A DNA stretch of 64,000 bases from G963675935 sp963803125 (GTDB taxonomy: Bacteria; Planctomycetota; Planctomycetia; Pirellulales; Thermoguttaceae), in NCBI GenBank assembly GCA_963803125.1, contig CAWDLR010000003.1:1240001-1304000 (forward strand), read 5' to 3'. Below are positions 37,618 to 45,829 of this stretch, piece after piece (position 1 is the first letter of the stretch; each line of letters starts with the position of its first letter). A program made the translations under genes and the position numbers. The notes beneath the pieces were generated by a model. It was given only the letters and a program-made list of their open reading frames with translations. It made no database searches and was not told the DNA's origin.

Positions 37618-38877
37618 CTATTCTTCAACGGCAGACAGTCCCACCTCGGCTGCACGGGCGGGAGACGAAGAGGCGACAGTCGCTTCCGCGGCGCGGCAGG
37701 GCGGTTCCCGCGACGATTCGTCGGCCGACGACAAATCGCCGCCGCACAGGTCGATCGCCGCCTGAACCATCGCCAGTTTTTCCTCGATCGGGGCATCGTT
37801 TTCCGCGTCGATGATTGCCGCCGCGGCCACAGGCGGCGACAGGCGGTCGTCGCAGTGGGGCACGTTGGGGGGAGAAACGTTTCGGTAGCTCTGCGCGATC
37901 TCGCGGAATTCCGGTTCCGCCGTGAGGAAGACTTCGGCCAGGGCGGGATCGAATTGGCGGCCCGCTTCGCCGCGGATCATCTCCACGCATTTCTCGTGTG
38001 GCAGAGCGCCGCGGTAGATCCGCTTCGTGGACAGCGCGTCATACACGTCGGCGATCGCCACGATCCGCGCCGCCAGCGGAATCTCCTCGCCCGCCAGCCC
38101 CTTGGGATACCCCTGGCCGTCCCAGCGTTCATGGTGATTGAAGGCGATTTCGCGGGCCATCGCCAGGAAGTTCGAGTTGCCCAATCGCGATTCGATCTCG
38201 CGGATGCACTTGCCGCCGATGGCCGCGTGCAACTGCATCAGCGGCCGCTCGTGCCGCTCTAATCTGCCGGGTTTCAAGAGGATCGAGTCGCGGATGCCGA
38301 CTTTGCCGATGTCGTGCAGCACCGAGCTGATTCCGATCAGCTTGATGAACGAGGGGGTGACCTGATGGCTGAATCGCGGATCACGGCGGGCCGCGGCCGC
38401 CAGCCGCGTCGAATAGACGCTGATCCGCTCCAGGTGATTGCCGGTCTCTAGGTCGCGCGATTCGGTGAGCTTAGCTAGGCCGAAAATGACGGCGTCGCGC
38501 GTGCGCAGTAATTCGTTGTACTGTTGCAGGGAGACGCTCTCCGCCTTGCTCCGCCGGCGCGAAACCTCTTCCTGGTCGCGCACGAGAATCAGGTAGGCGG
38601 CCACGATTTGCAGCCCGGCAATCCAGAGAAAGGCCAGCACGTGGACGGCGTTGGCCGGCAGCGGCAGGTTTGCTTTCTGCTGGAGGCAGTGCGGATCGCT
38701 TGCGGCAGGCGTGCCCCGGGCCGTCGCGGCATTGCCCGCCCCCACGCGACTCTCGTTTCGCTGCCCCTCCTTGGGATCCGAGGAGACGATGAAACGCTGT
38801 TCCAGCCAGAGCCCTAACGCCAGGCAGGCGGCCTGGGCGATCAGTAGCAGCCAATAGCGTTGGATGAAGTACTTCAC
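37618..38877 (-). CDS. Membrane-bound HD-GYP phosphodiesterase
   Basis: The 419-residue protein probably hydrolyses cyclic di-GMP. Two membrane segments (about 7-25 and 80-100) flank a short exported loop, then comes an HD-GYP domain: GNHLERISVYSTRLA, SSVLHDIGKVGIRDSILLKPG, HHERWDGQGYPKGLAGEEIP and IVAIADVYDALSTKRIYR. All expected metal ligands and the GYP triad are present. The last ~100 residues are low-complexity and acidic. It is first in a two-gene unit with the degenerate HD protein. Confidence 0.9.
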   Translation of the reverse strand: MKYFIQRYWLLLIAQAACLALGLWLEQRFIVSSDPKEGQRNESRVGAGNAATARGTPAASDPHCLQQKANLPLPANAVHVLAFLWIAGLQIVAAYLILVRDQEEVSRRRSKAESVSLQQYNELLRTRDAVIFGLAKLTESRDLETGNHLERISVYSTRLAAAARRDPRFSHQVTPSFIKLIGISSVLHDIGKVGIRDSILLKPGRLERHERPLMQLHAAIGGKCIREIESRLGNSNFLAMAREIAFNHHERWDGQGYPKGLAGEEIPLAARIVAIADVYDALSTKRIYRGALPHEKCVEMIRGEAGRQFDPALAEVFLTAEPEFREIAQSYRNVSPPNVPHCDDRLSPPVAAAAIIDAENDAPIEEKLAMVQAAIDLCGGDLSSADESSREPPCRAAEATVASSSPARAAEVGLSAVEE

Positions 38878-39184
38878 AGGAAGTGCCGTAGCGTACAGCG
38901 TGCCGATCGCCGCCCAACGCCCGGTGTGGGCCCCAAGTGCCTCACTACATGAGGCACTCTAAGAAAGAGTACGTTGCCGTGGAGTTCCCAAACGAGGAAT
39001 CTCGGACGGGGAGCGCCGTCCCTTTGTGACAAGGGGGGGATTCCCACGTTGTTTTCGTCACAGGTGGCAAAATCGACGGGACCGAGGGGAAGGTGCCGGT
39101 CCGGGCAGCCACCCAATGCACCAGTGCCTCCCACTACGTGTCTTCTCCAACCTCATGTCTTCTCCAACGTTGTCTGAAATTGTG
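38878..39184. other. Spacer before the restriction-modification locus
   Basis: These 307 bases hold no supported gene. A perfect 8-bp hairpin (AGTGCCTC, 7-base loop, GAGGCACT) lies at 38936-38958. From about 39130 the composition becomes A/T-richer, in keeping with the start of the restriction-modification island. Confidence 0.5.
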
Positions 39185-39208
39185 ACTTATAGTCCGTAGA
39201 CCAATAAT
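39185..39208 (+). promoter_or_regulatory. C-box operator in front of the controller gene
   Basis: ACTTATAGTC-CGTA-GACCAATAAT reads as two inverted half-sites with a four-base spacer, closely matching published C-boxes bound by restriction-modification controller proteins. The left half is perfect and the right half degenerate. It ends 25 bases before the ATG of the controller gene. The identical 10-mer lies upstream of the methyltransferase in that gene's own direction. Confidence 0.75.
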
Positions 39209-39232
39209 CCACACCGGAGTTAGGTTGTGTTC

Positions 39233-39453
39233 ATGAAGCCAGAGAGCGATATTCTCGCCCGATTTGGAGAGCGGGTGCGCCATCTCGCAAGGCCCGGGGA
39301 ATTTCTCAGGAGGCGTTCGCCAACGAGTGCCACTTGGACCGCACCTACATTAGTGGCATCGAACGAGGCAAGCGAAATGTATCGCTCTGTAATATCGAAG
39401 CGATCGCGCGGGCCTTTGATGTCACCATCTCTGACCTGACGAGAGGATTGTAA
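39233..39453 (+). CDS. Controller (C) protein of a type II restriction-modification system, XRE family (frame break)
   Basis: About 73 residues. Read through one missing base at about 39284-39286, the product runs RFGERVRHL then RKARGISQEAFANECHL, DRTYISGIERGKRNVSL and ends ISDLTRGL. This is a single helix-turn-helix of the XRE/Cro type, and DRTYISGIERGKRN is the recognition-helix phrase typical of C proteins. Such proteins activate their own gene and the nuclease gene and often repress the methyltransferase, delaying cleavage until DNA is protected. A C-box lies just upstream and the nuclease gene begins 29 bases downstream. If the frame break is real, the controller is dead. Confidence 0.82.
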
Positions 39454-39482
39454 CGTCCGGCAATGCGTTGGAGCGACGAACG

Positions 39483-40442
39483 ATGTTGTCGAAGATCGCA
39501 AAGAGGGTTTCTGCCTCGGGACTGACGATATACGACACGCTCGAGAAGCGACCGGATTTGTATATTGAGACCAACGCTCTCGAGACGATCCTGAATCACG
39601 CCCTAGTCGGGCTTGACTTGAGCTATCCAATCCGCACCCGGTCAAAGATACTGAAGTCCAGTGTTTGCAAAGCACTTGGATATCCTGTTCCGAAGTCCTT
39701 CCACAGGACGCGACCGCGTTTTCCGGCGCAGAATTTTGATACGTACGTGCAGAAATCGAACAACCTGCAAATCTGGAATGAGCAAGTTGCGTCGTCGAGG
39801 CGGTACGTGCTGGTGCGCGTCGATGACCGCGGGAGTGTGATTCGTGTGAGAGTCGTAACCGGCGACGTGATTGCCAAATTGGATCCAACCGGGACGCTGA
39901 CCACGAAGTACCAGGCAAGGAGCCGCAACCCCGTCACAGACTCTTGCCTGGTCTCAACCGCCGACACAGGCAACGTCACCGCGGCCCTGGCCAGCCCGAT
40001 GGTCTCCATTCGAGACCTCTACACGTATCTGCATACTCTCGTGGGGTCCACAATTGTCAACCCCGGGATCGACCAGGAACGAAACAGGGGTGCCGCGCTT
40101 CACGAAGCGATCTGCCAGTGCCTAAACACAGCTTGGTCGGACTGCGGGCAATTCCCCGATGTTCCGAATCAGTTGCTCGAAGTCAAGCTGCAGACCGCCT
40201 CCACAATTGACCTCGGCCTCGTGTGCCCGGACAGCACTGAGAGAATCGCTAGTCTTCCGACCTTTAGGCACTGCGATGTTCGCTATGCCGTATTCTACGG
40301 TTCGCTTGTTCCGGCTGGCGTTCGGCTCACTCATTTGATCCTAGCAACCGGTGCCGACTTTTTTGCCTTCTTTCGAAGGTTCGAAGGGAAAGTACGGAAT
40401 GCGAAGCGGCAGATACCCCTACCGGGAAGCTTCTTCCATTAG
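39483..40442 (+). CDS. Type II restriction endonuclease (PD-(D/E)XK type)
   Basis: About 319 residues. I do not recognise the specificity subgroup, but the active site is visible: P225-D226 in QFPDVPNQLLEVKLQ with E233-x-K235, followed by a strand TIDLGLVCPDS. This is the PD-(D/E)XK arrangement. Its position between a C gene and a methyltransferase supports the nuclease call. The ATG at 39483 is chosen; a TTG at 39468 would add five residues. The 3' end overlaps the convergent methyltransferase by 24 bases. Codon use is less GC-biased than in neighbouring core genes. Confidence 0.82.
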   Translation: MLSKIAKRVSASGLTIYDTLEKRPDLYIETNALETILNHALVGLDLSYPIRTRSKILKSSVCKALGYPVPKSFHRTRPRFPAQNFDTYVQKSNNLQIWNEQVASSRRYVLVRVDDRGSVIRVRVVTGDVIAKLDPTGTLTTKYQARSRNPVTDSCLVSTADTGNVTAALASPMVSIRDLYTYLHTLVGSTIVNPGIDQERNRGAALHEAICQCLNTAWSDCGQFPDVPNQLLEVKLQTASTIDLGLVCPDSTERIASLPTFRHCDVRYAVFYGSLVPAGVRLTHLILATGADFFAFFRRFEGKVRNAKRQIPLPGSFFH

Positions 40443-42134
40443 ACCAAAACTCTCCCAAACGAGCTTGTCAATAGCCTGTTCGCAGCCTTCTTCACCAGGC
40501 TTTGCCGCGACCCGCTCACCAACGAGTTGTACTAGCCGCCGCGCGGCAGGCGCATCGAGGGGCGGCAGCGGGAACTTCTTGACGTACTGCGTCATGAAAC
40601 GGCGGCGGCCCGCGTAGAGTTTGTTGTGAAACGCAACGTCGTAGTATTTCGCCACAAACGACGAGTTTCCCACCGCCAGCAACAGCAAGAGCCAGTCAGG
40701 ATGAAGCCCGGGACGCAGCGTCATCCAGTAACAATCTCCATTAACAATAGCTCCCCTCGAATCGAGGCAAAACCGCGGCTCGTCACAAATATCTGGAAAG
40801 ACGACTTTTGGCTTTGGCCAGTCCCCTGGGTTTTGCGGAACCCAAATCTCATACCATTGCCTTCCCGCATCAATTACGTACTTGCGGGAGGACAACCGCT
40901 TCCTGTAGGAGTCCAGATAGGCTTGCGCCTTGGGGTAATCTGCCGCCCTGATCGGAATCCTCTTGCCATTCTCGATCGTATGCGTATACAGTACCTTCTG
41001 CGCGGGAGGCGCCGGTATCCACCGCTCCGCCTCCACATGTGTGATAAGCGGCCGCAGTAGTTCCGCTTCCGGCTGCAACCTGCCCGGCAGAGACTGCCAG
41101 TCGTTGCGAATGAACACGTCGTCCGCGGTTGTCTTAATGCCCACTCGGATGCTCGCCACATCATCGAATGTGCATTGCTTCCGCGTATCGACGCATTCCA
41201 GCCACTGCTGGTAGCCGGGAGTCAGCAGTGACCACGGTCCCTCATTGTCACCCGCCTTCAAGGTGCCGCGTTCGATCCTGAACGTGCCTCTTCGTGTGCG
41301 GACGACTCCCCTGACACTCGTGTCCTTCAGAGCATCTAGGGGTCCAACGGACTCGTGGTCCGGCCTCAATTCGCCGCTATCCCCACGGTGCTCATAGATG
41401 CGATCAAATGCGCAACGGCCGCTAGTCGCGCGTTGTTTTGTCCCCACCACGATAACGGGCAGAACCGCGGCGGAGAAGAGTTTCGTGTCGCCCAAGTCGT
41501 AAATCGCCTTCAAGCTGAACTCGGTGCGGAGAAAGCGGCGAAGCGACGCACCGGAAGCAACAGTCAGAAACCGGTTCGACGTGAGCAGTCCAAACACACC
41601 GCCTGGCTTCAGCACATTTGCCATCGCCCTAGCAAAGGCGTGATATAGGTCGACGCGACCGGTCAGGTCGAACCGTCTTGCCAACCCTTGCGACTTGGCC
41701 GCCCCGAGAACCTGGGTTCTCACGTAGGGCGGATTGGCGATCACAACATCGAAACGCCTCAACGGCGTTGCTTCGGTGGCGCCAAAGAGAGACAACTGCC
41801 CATTGCCGTGCCCGCTCTCGACGCCCTCAAGGGCCAGGAAGTCCTGCTGCTGAAGAACTGCGCCCGCGACTCCAGCATCCGCCAAGATGCGTCGCGCACG
41901 CCTAAGCGCATCTGCGTCCGTTTCGCAGCCGTGAAGAACCACACGCCTGCGCACCTGCGACGGCACAGCTTCAGAAAACGCCAACAGGAGTGCGCCGTCA
42001 CCGCAGGCAGGGTCGAGAACCTCCAAGGTCTGATCAGCCACCGGCAGTTGGGCGGCGACTGCCTCAGCCAGGAATGCTGCGAGGTCGGGCGGGGTGTAGT
42101 GGATTCCGTTCGCTTTTACTCTATCCGCTTTCAC
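40419..42134 (-). CDS. Type II DNA adenine-N6 methyltransferase (TaqI/Eco57I-like)
   Basis: The 571-residue enzyme has the gamma-class order: SAM motif I LDPACGDGALLLAF (40-53) and catalytic motif IV VIANPPYVRTQ (131-141), then FGLLTSNRFLTVASGASLRRF, and a long C-terminal target-recognition region beginning near VGIKTTADDVFIRNDW. It protects host DNA at the site cut by the convergent nuclease. The start is GTG at 42132-42134 (MKADRVKANGIHYTPPDLA), where the YTPPDLA phrase is typical of the family N-terminus. A C-box half-site lies 67 bases upstream. Confidence 0.92.
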   Translation of the reverse strand: MKADRVKANGIHYTPPDLAAFLAEAVAAQLPVADQTLEVLDPACGDGALLLAFSEAVPSQVRRRVVLHGCETDADALRRARRILADAGVAGAVLQQQDFLALEGVESGHGNGQLSLFGATEATPLRRFDVVIANPPYVRTQVLGAAKSQGLARRFDLTGRVDLYHAFARAMANVLKPGGVFGLLTSNRFLTVASGASLRRFLRTEFSLKAIYDLGDTKLFSAAVLPVIVVGTKQRATSGRCAFDRIYEHRGDSGELRPDHESVGPLDALKDTSVRGVVRTRRGTFRIERGTLKAGDNEGPWSLLTPGYQQWLECVDTRKQCTFDDVASIRVGIKTTADDVFIRNDWQSLPGRLQPEAELLRPLITHVEAERWIPAPPAQKVLYTHTIENGKRIPIRAADYPKAQAYLDSYRKRLSSRKYVIDAGRQWYEIWVPQNPGDWPKPKVVFPDICDEPRFCLDSRGAIVNGDCYWMTLRPGLHPDWLLLLLAVGNSSFVAKYYDVAFHNKLYAGRRRFMTQYVKKFPLPPLDAPAARRLVQLVGERVAAKPGEEGCEQAIDKLVWESFGLMEEASR

Positions 42135-42200
42135 AGTATGGAAGATCCTAATCCGAAAGCCCCGCTGTTACACGTCCTTCTGCACAAGGCCAGCAATGTG

Positions 42201-42210
42201 GACTATAAGT
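42201..42210 (-). promoter_or_regulatory. C-box half-site upstream of the methyltransferase
   Basis: Read on the minus strand the sequence is ACTTATAGTC, identical in all ten bases to the left half of the C-box before the controller gene. No good second half-site is visible on the downstream side. The position, 67 bases before the methyltransferase start, suits control of that gene by the C protein. Confidence 0.6.
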
Positions 42211-42290
42211 AACATATTCTTCCTGCCAATGCAAGGGGGCCGCTTCAAAGAAAAGCATTGATGGTGTCATTTTGCTCACCGCTAACAGTT

Positions 42291-43568
42291 CTACGGCAAT
42301 TCGATGTTCTTCAACTCATAATCGAAGCCGCTGCTGACGATCGTGCCGGGGGTTTTGTAGACGAAGGTCAGTTTGTCGAGCGGTTGGTCGAGGTTGAAGA
42401 GATAGGCGACGCCGACCTCGTTCTTCTCCTGGGCGGTGGTCTCGAAGGAGTCGTGGCCGATCGACTTGCCGTCGGGAGTTTCCAAGTGGGCGTCGTTGTC
42501 GAAGACCCAGGTGCGGTGCGAGGCCAGGGCGTCGCCGGCGTTGTCGAAATGCACCAACACGCGGATTTCCCAAACGTCGTTGTTCTTGCTGGCCTGTTCG
42601 AGCGTGACCGTAACGCCGGCGATCCGCTTTTCGACGTTCTTCGCCGTGGCGAGCTTGTCGAAGCGGAAGGTCTCGATGCGGCCGGGAATCATCGCTTGCA
42701 GCCTTCCTTTGAGGCTGGCGATGCGGCGAACGTCGCGCGAGGGCAAACGCAAGGGCAGCTCGATCTTGGCGGCCGGAGTGTCGCCGCTGGTGGCGATGTC
42801 GAGCTGGGCCTCGCCGTCGGCGACCGGCAGCGGATTGCCGCGTTCATCGACCGCCTTGACGTCGGCCATCGGCTGCATCAGGCCGATCAGCCGCAGCCGC
42901 GGCTCCCAGGCGGTCTCGACGTTCAGCACCAGCGCGCCCTCGTTCTGCCGCAGATCGCGGCGGGCTTGGATGCTGACCGGCTCGAAGCGGAATGGCCCGC
43001 TGTAGGCGACGCGGCCCTTTGCTGAGGCTGAACTCCCACCCGGTGATGCAACGACCTTGACGGCGGGCTTTTCGCCGAAGAGGTAAACGGCCAATCCCGC
43101 CTGATCGAGCACCTGATCGAGCGCCGGCCAGAAGGGGGTCTTGGCGAAGTTCACTTTGAGCGTCGGATCGCCGATCGGCTGGCCCAGTTCTTCGCGGGCG
43201 TCGATGATCGCGTTGCCCGACTGCCGCTGCAACGCGGCCAGGATCTTCGAGAGCCGCATGGAATCGGCTTTCAGCGTGATGGTCGATGATTGGGTGGCGG
43301 CGTCGGCGGCCTGCTGTTGCAACTTCTGGCGGACGCGGTCCAGCCGCTGCCGCACTTCGGCCGATTGGCGATCGCTGGGCTGCGGCAGCAACTCGAGGAT
43401 GGCCGGACCGCGCTTGAGAAGTTCGGCCTCGGCGGCCTCGCGCTGGGCCAGTTGCGCCGCGTCGAGCTGGCGGACCAATCGCCGCACGTCGCTCTTGAGT
43501 TCCTCGCCAGCCGGCTTCTCGACCTGCCCGGCCAGGAGCGAACTGAGCAATAGTAGGCAGTGGATCAT
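42291..43568 (-). CDS. Secreted protein with an STN-like domain, unknown function
   Basis: The 425-residue protein starts with a short signal sequence (MIHCLLLLSSLLAGQ). A helical region (about 18-90) rich in Gln and Arg is followed by an STN-like fold at about 95-165 (ITLKADSMRLSKILAALQRQ, then VNFAKTPFWPALDQVLDQAG), as at the N-termini of secretins and TonB receptors. The remaining ~250 residues are beta-rich and unrecognised. Such proteins are common in planctomycetes. No secretin gene is adjacent, so its partner is unknown. Confidence 0.7.
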   Translation of the reverse strand: MIHCLLLLSSLLAGQVEKPAGEELKSDVRRLVRQLDAAQLAQREAAEAELLKRGPAILELLPQPSDRQSAEVRQRLDRVRQKLQQQAADAATQSSTITLKADSMRLSKILAALQRQSGNAIIDAREELGQPIGDPTLKVNFAKTPFWPALDQVLDQAGLAVYLFGEKPAVKVVASPGGSSASAKGRVAYSGPFRFEPVSIQARRDLRQNEGALVLNVETAWEPRLRLIGLMQPMADVKAVDERGNPLPVADGEAQLDIATSGDTPAAKIELPLRLPSRDVRRIASLKGRLQAMIPGRIETFRFDKLATAKNVEKRIAGVTVTLEQASKNNDVWEIRVLVHFDNAGDALASHRTWVFDNDAHLETPDGKSIGHDSFETTAQEKNEVGVAYLFNLDQPLDKLTFVYKTPGTIVSSGFDYELKNIELP

Positions 43569-43733
43569 TCCTGGGCCTCCTCACAATCCCCTCGCACGTA
43601 TTGTACGTTGTTGCACCCCGCGTTGCCAGCATGCACGTCGCCGGCCGCAACCGTGGCCACTGGCCGGCAAGCGGTGGAGGGGGTATAACTTGGGATATTC
43701 TTTCAGCTTCCGCGCCGAAAACGCCGTTCCCCG

Positions 43734-44525
43734 ATGCCCATGACGCAAGCAATCTCGACTGTGGCCCCGCGGCAGGACGACCCGCCCTATCGGCCGGGCG
43801 AGCCCGTGGCGTTGTTTATCCCCTGCTACATCGATCAGTTCTACCCCGAGATCGCCCAGGCAACGGCCAGGCTGCTGCGGCGGTACGGGGCGCCGCTGGT
43901 CTTTCCGCCGGGACAGACCTGTTGCGGACAGCCGGCGTTCAACTCGGGCTATTGGGAAGAGGCTCGGCGGGTGATTCGCCATTTCTGCGACGTCTTCGAG
44001 CCGCACCGCTGGATCGTCTGCCCCTCGGGCTCGTGTACGGCGATGTGCCGGGTGTTTTTCGCCCATGCCGATCCCGACCCGCGCGTGGTGGGCATCGGCC
44101 GGCGGGTCTTCGAGTTGACCGAGTTTTTGCACGACATGCTCGGCGTGACCGACACCGAGGCCACCTTCCCGCACAAGGTCACCATGCACATCGGCTGCCA
44201 CGGCCGCCGCGAATTGGGCGTGGTCGAGCCGCCGATGCGGCTGCTGAAGAGCGTCCGCGGACTGACCTACTGCGAACTGGGCAACATCACCGAATGTTGC
44301 GGCTTCGGCGGCACCTTCAGCGTCAAGATGCCCGGCACGTCGCTGGCCATGGGCGGCACGAAGGTCGAGAACATCGTGCGCAGCGGGGCCGAGGTGGTCG
44401 TGTCGAACGACATCAGTTGCCTGATGCACATCGGCGGCATGTTGCGCCGCGGGCCGGAGACGCGGCATATCCGCTGCATGCACATCGCCGAAGTGCTCGT
44501 GGCGGGCTGGAACGGCGGGGGATAG
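43734..44525 (+). CDS. lutA: L-lactate utilisation protein LutA (CCG-domain iron-sulfur protein)
   Basis: The 263-residue protein belongs to the LutA/LldE family, a subunit of the LutABC lactate oxidation complex. It has the two cysteine-rich CCG modules: QTCCGQPAFNSGYW near residue 62 and ITECCGFGGTFSVKMPG near residue 187, with supporting cysteines in FIPCYIDQFYP and IGCHGRRELG. It is first in a run with an iron alcohol dehydrogenase, lutB and lutC. An in-frame ATG six bases later is an alternative start. Confidence 0.92.
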   Translation: MPMTQAISTVAPRQDDPPYRPGEPVALFIPCYIDQFYPEIAQATARLLRRYGAPLVFPPGQTCCGQPAFNSGYWEEARRVIRHFCDVFEPHRWIVCPSGSCTAMCRVFFAHADPDPRVVGIGRRVFELTEFLHDMLGVTDTEATFPHKVTMHIGCHGRRELGVVEPPMRLLKSVRGLTYCELGNITECCGFGGTFSVKMPGTSLAMGGTKVENIVRSGAEVVVSNDISCLMHIGGMLRRGPETRHIRCMHIAEVLVAGWNGGG

Positions 44526-44530
44526 AATCT

Positions 44531-44644
44531 CGTTCCCACGCTCCGCGTGGGAACGCCGCGGCATGACGCCCAGCGTCGGCAGGAGCGGCAAGGAAGGGCG
44601 CGGCGCGTCCGGGACGAGTGGGTTCCCACGCGGAGCGTGGGAAC
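44531..44644. repeat. Inverted pair of GTTCCCACGC palindromes between lutA and the alcohol dehydrogenase gene
   Basis: Hairpins GTTCCCACGC-tcc-GCGTGGGAAC (about 44532-44554) and GTTCCCACGC-gga-GCGTGGGAAC (44622-44644) are inverted relative to each other about a 67-base middle. A single related unit lies at 28815-28833. The pair could form a long stem in the lut transcript. Confidence 0.8.
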
Positions 44645-44663
44645 CAGAGGGAAGGAGTGATCC

Positions 44664-45821
44664 ATGCAGAACTTCACCTATCATAACCCAACCACAATCG
44701 TCTTTGGCAAAGGCTCGATCGAGCGGTTGCCGACCTTTCTGCCGAGCGGGGCCAAAATCCTGATGACCTACGGCGGCGGCTCGATCAAGCGGAACGGCGC
44801 CTACGATCAGGTTGCTCGTGCCTTGAAGGGTTGGCAAGTGCTGGAGTTCGGCGGCATCGAGCCGAACCCGCGCTACGAGACGTGCATGAAAGCGGTCGAG
44901 TTGGCTCGGGCCGAGGGGGCCGATTTCCTGCTGGCCGTCGGGGGCGGATCGGTATTGGACGGCACGAAGTTCATCGCCGCCGCCGCGCCGTACCAGGGAA
45001 ACGATCCCTGGGACATTCTGACGAATTGGAATCTGGTGCCGGCCGATCCGTTGCCGCTCGGCTGCGTGATGACGCTGCCCGCGACGGGCTCAGAGGCGAA
45101 CGGCGGATCGGTGGTCACGCGGGAATCGACCAAGGACAAGCTCTTTTTCGTCAGCCCGAAGATATTCCCCCGTTTTTCAATCCTCGATCCCGAGACGACG
45201 TACACGTTGCCGCCGCGGCAGACGGCCAACGGCGTGGTCGATGCCTTCGTGCACACGATCGAGCAGTACATAACCTATCCGGCCGATGCCCCGTTGCAGA
45301 ATCGCCAGGCAGAGGCGATCTTGCTGACGCTGATCGAGGAGGGCCCAAAGGCGTTGACCCAGCCGCGAAATTACGCGGTGCGGGCGAACCTGATGTGGTG
45401 CGCCACGCAGGCCCTCAACGGTCTGATCTCCTGCGGCGTGCCGCAAGACTGGGCCACACATGGCATCGGCCACGAGTTCACCGCGCTGTACGGCATCGAT
45501 CACGCCCAATCGCTGGCGTTGGTCCTGCCCGGCGTTTTGCAGCATCAGCAACGTCGCAAACAGGCGAAACTGCTGCAATACGCCGATCGCGTTTGGGGCC
45601 TTCGCAATGGCAATGCAGACGCCCGGGCAGCCCAGGCGATCGAAAGAACCGAGCAGTTCTTCCGTTCACTCGGCGTCGGCACCCGATTTTCCGACTACCA
45701 CATCCCCCGCGAAGCCATCGAGATCGTCGCCGAACGAATTGGCAAACGCGGCATGAAGCTCGGCGAACATGGCGACCTGGGAGAAGAGGCGGTGAGAGAG
45801 ATTTTGGCGTTGAGAGGGTAA
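44664..45821 (+). CDS. Iron-containing alcohol dehydrogenase, YqhD/BdhA-like
   Basis: The 385-residue oxidoreductase reduces aldehydes with NAD(P)H. The Rossmann part has MTYGGGSIKRNGAYDQV and VGGGSVLDGTKFIAAA; metal ligands are in GVVDAFVHTIEQY (Asp and His) and THGIGHEFTALYGIDHAQ (two His). The YGGGSIKRNG phrase fits the YqhD branch. AAGGAG at 44652-44657 precedes the ATG. Located in the lactate locus, it could act on lactaldehyde or another short aldehyde; that is inferred from position. Confidence 0.93.
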   Translation: MQNFTYHNPTTIVFGKGSIERLPTFLPSGAKILMTYGGGSIKRNGAYDQVARALKGWQVLEFGGIEPNPRYETCMKAVELARAEGADFLLAVGGGSVLDGTKFIAAAAPYQGNDPWDILTNWNLVPADPLPLGCVMTLPATGSEANGGSVVTRESTKDKLFFVSPKIFPRFSILDPETTYTLPPRQTANGVVDAFVHTIEQYITYPADAPLQNRQAEAILLTLIEEGPKALTQPRNYAVRANLMWCATQALNGLISCGVPQDWATHGIGHEFTALYGIDHAQSLALVLPGVLQHQQRRKQAKLLQYADRVWGLRNGNADARAAQAIERTEQFFRSLGVGTRFSDYHIPREAIEIVAERIGKRGMKLGEHGDLGEEAVREILALRG

Positions 45822-45829
45822 CAAGAAGG

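Noticed and set aside
39227..39439. Alternative reading of the controller gene in its first frame only (about 70 residues)
   Set aside because: After residue 20 it loses the helix-turn-helix; the other frame carries an unmistakable C-protein sequence ending at 39453.
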